From contig NZ_CP152019.1 of the NCBI RefSeq assembly GCF_038622445.1, positions 3,818,501 to 3,882,500 of the forward strand: a stretch of DNA of 64,000 bases. Reading direction: 5' to 3'. How positions within the stretch are numbered: position 1 is the stretch's first letter; every line of letters begins with the position of its first letter. This document shows positions 18,412 to 27,034 of this stretch, one piece after another. The notes beneath the pieces were generated by a model that saw nothing but the letters and a program-made list of their open reading frames with translations, was not told where the DNA came from and made no database searches. The stretch is from Sporosarcina sp. FSL K6-1522 (GTDB taxonomy: Bacteria; Bacillota; Bacilli; Bacillales_A; Planococcaceae). The position numbers were made by a program, and so were the translations under genes.

Positions 18412-19299
18412 ATGGTAAATGTTGTCGTTATTTGGGGCCTCATCATTTTGTTCATCTTACAGCCAGGCATTGCACACGAGGGAGCCATGGCAGGTGCGCA
18501 GTTGTTCGTCCATGCGCTTCTCCCCTACTTGCTTCCCTATATTATTTTGACACAATGGTTGTTAAAAATGCCAACCAAGCAAAGGATAACGAAACCTTGG
18601 CGACGATTTGTCAAAGCCTATATACTCGGTTCGTTTGGCGGCTTCCCAGTTGGAGCTGTCACCGTTTCCGAAATGAAAAAAAACGGGGAACTCTCACAAA
18701 AGCAAAGTGCGTTTCTACTTGCCGCTTGTCACGCCCCGGGCCCGATGTTTATCATCGGTTTTGTTGGCACTGAACTCTTCGGACAGATTAGCTTAGGTTG
18801 GAAGCTCCTGGCCGCCATTCACATCGCCAATATCCTTTTCTTTCTAATCGCCCTCCTCTTTCTATCGCGTGATACGCATACGGCCAGTGATTTGCTACAA
18901 CCTACGCCAAAGCAAATAAAAGCGCCACTCCTTGAGGCGCTCAAAGAAAGTTCAAACGTGATTATTCTTGTCGCAACGACTGTCATCTTTTTTTCGTCTC
19001 TCGGAATGGTTTTATCGACTGTCCTCACATCCGCCTTCACAGTCGATATGGGAATTGCCAAAACCATTGCCCTGTCCTTTTTTGAAATGACGTCAGGCGT
19101 TCAATCTGCGACAGATCATTTCTTCGGTCAGCCTATTTTTCCATTTCTCATCGCCGCCATCATCTCCATGAATGGGCTTAGCATTCATATGCAGGTGACG
19201 GTGATTGCAAAATCGGCCAGCATCCCAATGATACCTTATTATCTCGGGCGCATCTGGAGCGTGGCACTTGTCCCTATCATCTTCTATATCATTTATTAA
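18412..19299 (+). CDS. ylbJ: YlbJ/SpoVV-like sporulation membrane protein
   Basis: Polytopic protein with the gate/nucleoside-recognition fold: about eight hydrophobic segments, and the glycine-rich motif GSFGGFPVGAVTVSEM near residue 74 matching the conserved SGFPAGAK-type region of YlbJ. In B. subtilis YlbJ (SpoVV) sits in the outer forespore membrane and is needed for dipicolinic acid transport. At 295 residues it is clearly shorter than B. subtilis YlbJ (about 400). The start is unsure: MVNVVVIWG at 18412 or seven codons earlier at 18391; see the upstream leader ORF. Confidence 0.82.
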   Translation: MVNVVVIWGLIILFILQPGIAHEGAMAGAQLFVHALLPYLLPYIILTQWLLKMPTKQRITKPWRRFVKAYILGSFGGFPVGAVTVSEMKKNGELSQKQSAFLLAACHAPGPMFIIGFVGTELFGQISLGWKLLAAIHIANILFFLIALLFLSRDTHTASDLLQPTPKQIKAPLLEALKESSNVIILVATTVIFFSSLGMVLSTVLTSAFTVDMGIAKTIALSFFEMTSGVQSATDHFFGQPIFPFLIAAIISMNGLSIHMQVTVIAKSASIPMIPYYLGRIWSVALVPIIFYIIY

Positions 19300-19342
19300 A
19301 AAAATGGTTATGATGAAAATTGCTTTTCACCATAACCATTTT

Positions 19343-19345
<3 letters not shown>
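19298..19345. terminator. Bidirectional terminator between ylbJ and coaD
   Basis: Stem of about 19 bp (AAAATGGTTATGATGAAAA with one mismatch against its partner) flanked by A and T runs on both sides, placed between the convergent ends of ylbJ and coaD. Confidence 0.9.
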
Positions 19346-20380
<1,035 letters not shown>

Positions 20381-20384
<4 letters not shown>

Positions 20385-21823
20385 TTGCTGTCACTTCCCT
20401 CTATCAATTTGGAGATTCGAACGATGTCAATTGCCTCATCTGTCTTTTTTATACTCAACAAAAACAAGCGTTGAAACCACTCTGCTTCAAAATAAAAATC
20501 ATTTTCCATCATTTCAAAAGGCTTCGTTGCAACACTATATTTCCGATCATTATACACATAAAAAAGCTCTTTTTTAGGAAATCGGAATACGCGTGCATCC
20601 GTTTCAATATAAATGGACTGCTCATTTGAGGTTACCGAATACCCTAACTGGCTTAATATTTGTTGAGCCGGATAAAATGTTTTACCGTCTTTCAAAATCA
20701 CTCTGCTGTCTGGATCAGCTGTTCCTTCCAGATGCACTTGCCGTGTATCTTCCAACAAAAATGGAGACAAAGCCGTTCCTTCTTGGCTATTACGCTTAAA
20801 AAAGGACGTTTTAAAACCTGTAACTTTGCCAATCATATCATCCAAAACAGTCGCATCGACTTGTTGCTCTTCTGCTTCCAACAAAGTTGTTCGTAGCTGT
20901 TCCATTTCTTCCGCTGTTAATGCATCCGCTAACAAACCTACAACATTATGCGTTTTTTCTAATCCCAATGGCTTTTCACCAATAATAGAGGCAATTGCTT
21001 CCGCAACAAGCTGCTCATTTGGTGGAATGGAAAAGCGGGCACGCATATTCGTTATCAAAAACAAATCGGACAATTGTTCTACAGATGTCGCATTGGATAC
21101 GATGAACCTGTCCGCTTGAATTAGCGGTTGTCGCTCATTAATGACAACCGTTGAATGGTCTGCACCGATACGTTTTAAAGCGGCATCTACGTCTTCAAGC
21201 CCGGTCATATCCGCCCCTTTGCTATAAACAGCAAGCTTGTCCCCACTATACAAAAGTGGTTCTTCTTCTTTTTGCCAATAGAGATCTGTCACGCCACCAG
21301 AACCTTTAAAATAAGCATATGTCATCAGGTCGATTTTCTTTGTACCCATTTGCTTTAAACCAGTAACCCATAAACCACCAAGCCCTGTTTCATCTGACAA
21401 ATGGAACGCTGTCGATGAAGCCGTAAAGCCATGAAGACTTGCAAATGGGGCTTTGAACAATGCCGTTTGTTCCATCGGTGCCTGTTTAGGAATGATATAC
21501 GCAATGGATTGTTCGGTTACATCCCCTTCTACAAACGCTGTAGCACTCTCATCAAAGCGTGCACAAGACGTCGCATTTTCCATATAACAAGAACGGTCTA
21601 CACTCGCTTCCGGCCAACGTATTTCATGCCGTGCTTCTGATAGCCCTCGAAAATGTTGCCGTATATGGAGGCCATCAGGTCGATTCGTCACTTCAATTTC
21701 CTGCGTATATGTCTGCACCTTCGAATTTGTAGCAGCCACTTTTCCTGATTGGCTGTAATGAATGCTCAGAAGAAGTCCATTGATAACAAGTAAAAGCACA
21801 ATTGTCCTTACAATAAATTTCAA
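20381..21823 (-). CDS. Hypothetical membrane-anchored protein with C-terminal stalk-like domain
   Basis: I do not recognise this 480-residue protein with certainty. From the TTG at 21823 (AGGTGG ribosome site) it starts MKFIVRTIVLLLVINGLLL, an uncleaved signal anchor, then a large extracellular part with an isolated Cys pair (SCYMENATSC) near residue 80, and near 380-450 the segment ILKDGKTFYPAQQILSQLGY, similar to copper-amine-oxidase-like stalk domains found on cell-surface proteins. It is translationally coupled to rsmD (GTGA overlap), which is unusual company for a surface protein. No enzyme motif is visible. Confidence 0.6.
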
Positions 21824-21858
21824 GTCTTCCACCTCACATGGTATGATAAGTCTGGATT

Positions 21859-22049
21859 TATCTTCATTCAGCAAAAAACTTCCACCTCGATAGGTGTCGA
21901 GATGAATGTGGTTTTGTTTTACTGTTCAGTGGATGTTTAAACGCCGGCCGAATGAAGATAAAGCCTCCGGCGGATGTCACAGATTTTTAGAGGAACTTTT
22001 CGAGCTCGCTCGAAAAAAATCTAGACGCAATTACGCGGAGGCGTAATTG
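21859..22049 (+). repeat. Family A structured intergenic repeat, copy A2
   Basis: The outer stem is TATCTTCATTC with GAATGAAGATA. Inner hairpin CCACCT/AGGTGt, then the linker CCTCCGGCGGATGTCACAG, the CAGATTTTT stem topped by TCGAGCTCGCTCGA, and terminal hairpin CAATTACGCG/GGCGTAATTG at 22028-22049. The terminal hairpin ends 28 bp before the next start codon, so the element must be in, or supply, the leader of that gene. Confidence 0.92.
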
Positions 22050-22076
22050 ATGTATTATGAAAGGTAGTGTTTATGT

Positions 22077-22472
22077 ATGATATTGCACCAACGATTTATA
22101 GAACTTGGTGAAGGTTATGGAGACGTCTACGAATTATGCGAATTAATCCGCACAAATCAAAACCGTCTGCATAAGACTTTCATCTTATCCTCTGAAACAA
22201 CATCAGGGCACGCATTATCGCTTGCCGCAGCCTTTGAGCCTGCAAACGACAGTCACTTCATGCCGATTTACGTTTGCCGAGAAGGAATCATCCAATCAGG
22301 TGCTGAAAAATCGAAACGAAGATTGCTCTTTGAAGAAGCTGCGGAACAAGCTGGCACTGCAGCCGCTTACATCGAGTTGAAGCACTCTTCTGAGTTTGCC
22401 GAACGAGACCTGTACTTTCAATATGTGACAGGTATCCTACGACTCAATCATTTACTACCACCATTACGCTAA
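22077..22472 (+). CDS. Conserved Bacillales protein of unknown function (DUF7147/YlbA-like)
   Basis: 131-residue soluble protein, start MILHQRFIELGEGYGDVYEL, end RLNHLLPPLR. The pattern (IELGEGY near the start, a central YVCREGI strand, and an aromatic DLYFQYVTGILRLN end) fits a small family conserved in Bacillaceae and often mis-labelled methylthioribose kinase; no kinase motif is seen. The name YlbA is a guess from locus and size. It starts 28 bp after repeat A2 and ends 3 bp before the end of the convergent ylbG. The ribosome site (AAAGG, 12 nt upstream) is weak. Confidence 0.6.
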   Translation: MILHQRFIELGEGYGDVYELCELIRTNQNRLHKTFILSSETTSGHALSLAAAFEPANDSHFMPIYVCREGIIQSGAEKSKRRLLFEEAAEQAGTAAAYIELKHSSEFAERDLYFQYVTGILRLNHLLPPLR

Positions 22473-22475
22473 ACT

Positions 22476-22748
22476 TTATAATCCGGTTTTATAATCGTAT
22501 TCCTTTGCCTTATCGGGCTTGGCGTTTTCATATTCCGTTTTTACATAAGGTCTGTACGAAGGGCTGACTTTTTTCACGGATGGAAGACGTTCGATTTTAC
22601 TAATGACTGCATTAACATCTTCCATATTGCAGTAAAGAACAACGTACTTCATTTTACGTGATATATAATGGACATGACCGTATTTACGAAATGATTTCGC
22701 TTGTTTTAAATGATGGAGATAGATAATAACTCCTTGTCGATCAACCAT
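22476..22748 (-). CDS. ylbG: YlbG, DUF2129 family protein
   Basis: 90-residue cytosolic protein of the DUF2129/UPF0298 family. The frame is open 66 codons further up into repeat DNA, but [15 protein letters not shown] at 22748 has an AGAGGTGGAG ribosome site and is the family start. Conserved segments are [19 protein letters not shown] and the C-terminal [15 protein letters not shown] end. Found beside ylbF in Bacillales; function unknown. Confidence 0.93.
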   Translation of the reverse strand: MVDRQGVIIYLHHLKQAKSFRKYGHVHYISRKMKYVVLYCNMEDVNAVISKIERLPSVKKVSPSYRPYVKTEYENAKPDKAKEYDYKTGL

Positions 22749-22794
22749 AAACTCCACCTCTTTCCCTTTCCCATACAATACCATAGGACAGAAA

Positions 22795-22960
22795 AGGGCT
22801 GCAACTAAAGAAAAGCGAAAGCGCTTTGGTAGGAGCGACAGGTGTTGGCCAACTAAGTTCGCCGCGTCCTGCGGCAACGTCGACACTAGTACGTCCTGTA
22901 CGTCGGAGGGCTTGAAGATAAAGGCACTTTTTGCCTTTAACAGCAAAGGGGAAGGCAGTC
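22795..22960. repeat. Family B repeat, copy B2
   Basis: Inverted relative to B1: GCGAAAGCGCTTTGG, GACAGGTGTTGG, GGAGGGCTTGAAGATAAAGG and the hairpin AAAGGCACTTTTTGCCTTT. It contains its own GCCGCGTCCTGCGGC palindrome. Together with the family C copy that follows it fills the 406-bp gap between ylbG and the GDPD-like gene. Confidence 0.8.
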
Positions 22961-22975
22961 TAAAAACGCCACGTC

Positions 22976-23095
22976 ACAAGATAGATGCTTTAATTTCTGC
23001 AAAAAGCGCAAAAATACAGCACATCGAACCCTTCGCAGTTCGATTGGCAACGACTGCATGACCTACACGAAACTAGACGTAGAACAGTTGCTGAC
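22976..23095. repeat. Family C repeat, copy C1
   Basis: Contains GCAAAAAGCGCAAAAATAC, a CGAACCCTTCGCAGTTCG hairpin, and CGACTGCATGACCTAC. The same pieces occur in reverse order inside repeat A5 (50428-50523), and CGACTGCATGACCTAC recurs inside repeat A4 (46735-46795). Confidence 0.8.
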
Positions 23096-23154
23096 AGCGG
23101 CACTCATTTACCTTATAATAAAAAAGTATATGTAATTGATGAGGAGGTTCTTAA

Positions 23155-24066
23155 ATGGGTAGAAAAACAAAAATGGCACTCACGGTAGGCGCCGCCAGTG
23201 TTGCTGCGTGGGCTGCTTCTAAAGTTGTTGCAAAACCTGCCCCTCGTGAAGGTAAAAAAGCACTCGACTTTGACAATCCAATTATTCTCGCTCATCGTGG
23301 CGGCCTTACTGAAGCACCTGCCAATACAATGGCTACATTCTCAACAGCGGCAAAACTCGGCGTGCATGGATTTGCCGTTGATATCCGTCTAACAAAAGAC
23401 GAAGAAATCATCGTCTTTCATGATGAAATCGTAGATCATGTAACCGATTTTTCCGGCAAAGTAGCAGATTATACAATGAGCGAATTACAAAAAGCTGATG
23501 CAGGTTATACCTATACAAACGACAATGGAGAACATCCTTATCGCAATAGCGGCGAGAGAATCCTTTCTCTTCGTGAACTTCTTGAGACATTCTCACATAT
23601 GCTGATCGCCATTAACTTAACAGATACGCCAGATACCTACGAAGGAAGTTTAATGCCTTCTAAACTGTGGAGACTTCTTGAAGAACTCGGTGCCGAAGAT
23701 CGTGTGATTGTGATGAGCGCATATGATGAGCAAACTGATAGATTCAATTTATATGCACAAAATCGGGTAGCCATTGGTGCTGGTAATACTGAAGTGAAGA
23801 GAGCCTACGCTGCGTTTACAAGCAAGTTTGGCCATCTGTATAGCCCACGTGTGGATTTTTTCATCGTACCTGAAAAATTGGGTATGTTTCCTTTAGGCAC
23901 AGAGAGTTTCATCCTCTTTCTGTCTTCCTTAAATATCCCCGTCTATTTTGAGGGCATCAACAATCCCGACACATTCACCAAACTACTAAACGCAGGTGCC
24001 GCAGGTTTTGTTACAAATCACTCGGCACTAGCAATGGATATCGTGCAAAAAAATAGTGCTGAATAA
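23155..24066 (+). CDS. Glycerophosphodiester phosphodiesterase-like protein, degenerate active site
   Basis: 303-residue GDPD-fold (TIM barrel) protein with an N-terminal hydrophobic segment (about 8-25), so probably membrane-tethered. The catalytic His motif AHRGG (46-50) and the FHD (88-90) are kept. Acidic residues that normally hold the metal are not: PENT is PANT (55-58), the ExD pair is AVD (74-76), and the later ExK strand reads INLT (153-156). Hydrolysis of glycerophosphodiesters is therefore doubtful; a changed chemistry or a binding role is possible. Strong TGAGGAGG ribosome site; own terminator. Confidence 0.82.
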   Translation: MGRKTKMALTVGAASVAAWAASKVVAKPAPREGKKALDFDNPIILAHRGGLTEAPANTMATFSTAAKLGVHGFAVDIRLTKDEEIIVFHDEIVDHVTDFSGKVADYTMSELQKADAGYTYTNDNGEHPYRNSGERILSLRELLETFSHMLIAINLTDTPDTYEGSLMPSKLWRLLEELGAEDRVIVMSAYDEQTDRFNLYAQNRVAIGAGNTEVKRAYAAFTSKFGHLYSPRVDFFIVPEKLGMFPLGTESFILFLSSLNIPVYFEGINNPDTFTKLLNAGAAGFVTNHSALAMDIVQKNSAE

Positions 24067-24083
24067 ATAGGTCAATGCTATTA

Positions 24084-24130
24084 AAAATCGCTCCAAGTTC
24101 CGAATAAAACGGAACTTGGAGCGATTTTCA
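24084..24130 (+). terminator. Terminator after the GDPD-like gene
   Basis: Long perfect stem, about 19 bp (AATCGCTCCAAGTTCCG with its complement), 7-nt loop and a TTTTC tail. Confidence 0.94.
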
Positions 24131-24149
24131 TTTAAGGTTTACGGCTTTT

Positions 24150-24236
24150 CTTTCTGTCCAACGCCTGTCGCGCCTAAGCGGGCGCCCTGCACTTTTCTTT
24201 GTTGTCTAGGCTCTGGGACGCCAGGCGCTTTTCTTG
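24150..24236. repeat. Family B-related fragment, copy B4
   Basis: GC-rich stretch with CCAACGCCTGTCGC, a GCGCCTAAGCGGGCGC hairpin and GTCTAGGCTC; shares its ends with family B copies but lacks the central hairpin. It abuts the 3' end of ylbF. Confidence 0.55.
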
Positions 24237-24237
24237 T

Positions 24238-24684
24238 TTATGCCGAACAAGAACAGCTGCTTCCGGTACCACAGCTACCGCCGCATGATGAATCGGATGT
24301 AAAGAATGCGCTACCTGCTGGCACTTTTACTGCTGGTGATACAGATTTTGCAATGATTGAACCAATCTCGTCAAGCATTTCTTGAACATCATTCTCAGCC
24401 AATCGTAAAGCGGCGACCTGTTCGTTTACATCCAACTCTCGCTTCTGCACACGAATACTCTTCATTACTATATGATAATCCGGATGGTAACGTCCGAATC
24501 GTTGCACTTCTTCATAGCGCTCTTTCATAGTTGTAAACTCTTTGATGGATTTTCCTAATTCCACATCGGAATAGACCGTATCGTGCGCTCTACGATAGTC
24601 AGCTACCATTTCCGAAGAAAGTAGCATTTCGGAGAGTTGTTCCGCTTGTTCGATGATGGTGATCCATTCGTCGGTCATCATCAT
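24238..24684 (-). CDS. ylbF: YlbF/RicF, member of the RicAFT (Y-complex) regulators
   Basis: 148-residue helical protein of the YlbF/YmcA family. In B. subtilis RicA, RicF and RicT form a complex that carries iron-sulfur clusters and directs RNase Y cleavage; mutants fail in sporulation, competence and biofilm formation. Here the helical part is followed by a Cys-rich tail (SCGGSCGTGSSCSC) with four cysteines, fitting the cluster-ligand tail of RicF. The first of three tandem ATGs (24684) is best placed behind GGAGG. Neighbours ylbG and coaD/rsmD match the B. subtilis order, with the GDPD-like gene inserted. Confidence 0.92.
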   Translation of the reverse strand: MMMTDEWITIIEQAEQLSEMLLSSEMVADYRRAHDTVYSDVELGKSIKEFTTMKERYEEVQRFGRYHPDYHIVMKSIRVQKRELDVNEQVAALRLAENDVQEMLDEIGSIIAKSVSPAVKVPAGSAFFTSDSSCGGSCGTGSSCSCSA

Positions 24685-24740
24685 AAACTAATCGCCTCCA
24701 ATTCTCCTTTATCATACCAGATTGCACGATCTCTGCACAC

Positions 24741-26180
24741 CTATTCTGGACTCGTTTCTTCAGGATGAATATAGATTTTTTCACGCAAAGCTTGCTGTGC
24801 TACTTCGAAATCGGAGAAAGAGATCAATCCTACAGCTGTATGCTGTGTCTTCTCATGCCCTTTTCCAGCAATTAATACAATATCCCCTGGCGCCGCATAG
24901 AAAACGGCTTGGCGAATAGCATTCTTTCGATCAGGTACAGCTTCGGCCGCCGTACACTCTCCCCCAAAGCCCGACATAATGTCTGCAATGATCGCTAACG
25001 GATCCTCACTTCTCGGATTATCTGACGTCACAATGACACTTGCCGAATAAAATACAGCAAGCTCTCCCATCTCTCTTCTTTTCCCTCTATCTCGCTCCCC
25101 GCCACAGCCAAAAACGGTGATCAGCTTACCTTGGCAAATCCCAGAAAGTGTTTGTAAAACAGCTTCAAGTGCATCAGGTGTATGCGCATAGTCAATGAAC
25201 ACCGTTACCCCCCCTCGCTCCATCTGCTGTAACCTTCCTTCAGGTAGTTGCAGTAAGGGACAGAAAGGTAAAACTTTATCCAATTGGTATCCTAAAATCA
25301 CCAACGCACTACTAGCCGCCAATGCATTGCGCCTATTATAGTTACCCGGCATCGATAGCTGCAATTGTTCATCATCCAAATAACAATCGGCTACTCGATT
25401 ATCCCCAAAATACACCTTCGGCACCGCCGCATCTTTAGCCATTGCCACACAATGCGCATCTTCTCCGTTGACAATAATCGTTTTAGCTAGATGCACAAGC
25501 TTCTTTTTTGCTTGTATATAAGCCTCCTGCCCGCCATGCTCTTCGTAATGATCAACCCCAATATTCAACAATATGCCAATATCAATTTGACAATGATCTA
25601 AACGACACGTGGATAATCCAACAGACGATGCTTCTAAAACGATGTGTGTAACACCTGCCTCTTCACATAATGCAAGTAGAGGATGCAGGTATTCAGCAGG
25701 TAATGTCGTCATTTTAGGCGCATTAAACATCATTTGAACACCATCCACAAAAATACCCGTCGTTCCAATAACCGCTGTTCGAACACCATGCCGCTTTAAT
25801 AATTGCCCTATAAAATGCGTTACCGTTGTTTTACCATTTGTGCCCGTAACAGCTATGACTTTCAACCTCTCCGAAGGATTGCCTGCAAACCGAGCACTCG
25901 CATATGACAGGAATTTTCTACAATCAGGTACAGTCACAACAGGCACACCGAGGGTAATAGTCGGTTCAATAGCCCGATCGACCACAATCGCCACGGCCCC
26001 ACGCTCTACCGCCTCTGCAATATATAACGCACCATCATCCCGTACACCTTTTCTTGCAATAAAAATATACCCCGCTTTAACAGTTGACGCCGTTTCAGTA
26101 ATCCCCGCGACGATAGCTCTAATCCCTTTGCCACTGACCGTACAAGGCCAGTCTTTCAATAGCTCCGTTAATAGCAGCAT
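24741..26180 (-). CDS. Orphan MurE-type Mur ligase with DAP-type DNPR motif
   Basis: 479-residue ATP-dependent ligase with all three MurE domains: UDP-binding start, central ATPase with GTNGKTT (113-119) and the QAKKKL Lys region (223-228), and C-terminal domain with DYAHTPDALE (330-339), DNPRSEDP (387-394) and a GKGHE loop. DNPR is the signature for meso-diaminopimelate as incoming residue; Lys ligases differ there. Central motifs are divergent (LEASS for MEVSS, VDH for TQDH). The ATG at 26180 has AAGGGGAG upstream; the frame is open 59 codons further. It stands alone, divergent from an aspartokinase, while the dcw cluster lacks murE. Confidence 0.85.
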   Translation of the reverse strand: MLLLTELLKDWPCTVSGKGIRAIVAGITETASTVKAGYIFIARKGVRDDGALYIAEAVERGAVAIVVDRAIEPTITLGVPVVTVPDCRKFLSYASARFAGNPSERLKVIAVTGTNGKTTVTHFIGQLLKRHGVRTAVIGTTGIFVDGVQMMFNAPKMTTLPAEYLHPLLALCEEAGVTHIVLEASSVGLSTCRLDHCQIDIGILLNIGVDHYEEHGGQEAYIQAKKKLVHLAKTIIVNGEDAHCVAMAKDAAVPKVYFGDNRVADCYLDDEQLQLSMPGNYNRRNALAASSALVILGYQLDKVLPFCPLLQLPEGRLQQMERGGVTVFIDYAHTPDALEAVLQTLSGICQGKLITVFGCGGERDRGKRREMGELAVFYSASVIVTSDNPRSEDPLAIIADIMSGFGGECTAAEAVPDRKNAIRQAVFYAAPGDIVLIAGKGHEKTQHTAVGLISFSDFEVAQQALREKIYIHPEETSPE

Positions 26181-26290
26181 CACTCTCCCCTTCCCGAACA
26201 TTTTTACTGAAAACGAATATATTGAGAGCGAACATACTTTATCGTATGAAGAAAACACAACGAACGTCACGAAGAAAGTTGGGATCCTGA

Positions 26291-27025
26291 ATGATTGTTC
26301 AAAAATTCGGTGGAGTTGCGATGAAAGATGAACAGATGCGTTTGAAATGCATTGCACACATAAAAGAGGGGTTACAAAAATACCAAAAAGTCATTGTTGT
26401 CGTTTCTGCCATCGGCCGTAAAAATGACCCTTACTCAACAGACAGCCTTCTACAACTTACAGAGGCTTTTTCATCGGTAGGAGAAGCAAGCGATCTTGCT
26501 GCTTCCTGTGGGGAACTTATCGCAGCTGCTGTGTTATCTGCAGAACTGGAGAGAGCTGGCGTGCCAAATACCATTCTCCACGGGGCTCAGGCGGGGATTT
26601 TAACAAAAGGGCCGTTCGGAGACGGGACAATCGTCCATATCGACCCTACGACTATGATGAGTCGCCTCGAAAAAATGGATTGTATCCTCGTTCCTGGATT
26701 TCAAGGGATAGATGCCACCGGGCGTGTCATGACCCTCGGAAGAGGCGGTAGCGACTTAACCGCCATCGCTCTAGCTGCAGCCGTAAATGCATCGCATGTT
26801 GAATTTTTCAAAGATGTACCCGGTGTGATGACAAACGACCCGCATAAATTTGCCAATGCACGCAAGCTTGACGTACTTAGCATGGACGATTTTCTCCCTC
26901 TTCTCAATTGCGAAAGGCCCGTTATTCAACAGCGTGCCGCACGCCATGCCATCAAAACGGCGATACCCCTTTACATCAGAGGTATCGCCAGTTCAGAGAA
27001 AGGTACGTGGATTTTCCCTAGTTGA
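26291..27025 (+). CDS. Aspartate kinase catalytic domain, no ACT domains
   Basis: 244-residue amino-acid kinase starting MIVQKFGGVA (Lys5 as in the aspartokinase KFGG motif), with GRGGSD (150-155) and FKDVPGVMTNDP (173-184) forming the ATP and aspartate sites. Aspartokinases normally add about 150 residues with two ACT domains for feedback by lysine or threonine; this one stops where the catalytic domain ends (SEKGTWIFPS). It should thus be insensitive to feedback, if active. It is divergent from the orphan Mur ligase with a 110-bp gap. Ribosome site weak. Confidence 0.82.
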   Translation: MIVQKFGGVAMKDEQMRLKCIAHIKEGLQKYQKVIVVVSAIGRKNDPYSTDSLLQLTEAFSSVGEASDLAASCGELIAAAVLSAELERAGVPNTILHGAQAGILTKGPFGDGTIVHIDPTTMMSRLEKMDCILVPGFQGIDATGRVMTLGRGGSDLTAIALAAAVNASHVEFFKDVPGVMTNDPHKFANARKLDVLSMDDFLPLLNCERPVIQQRAARHAIKTAIPLYIRGIASSEKGTWIFPS

Positions 27026-27034
27026 AATTGTTAT

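Noticed and set aside
26181..26290. Sigma-E or sigma-G promoter in the gap between the Mur ligase and the aspartokinase
   Set aside because: CATAC-type -10-like words occur on both strands, but no -35 partner at proper spacing was found.
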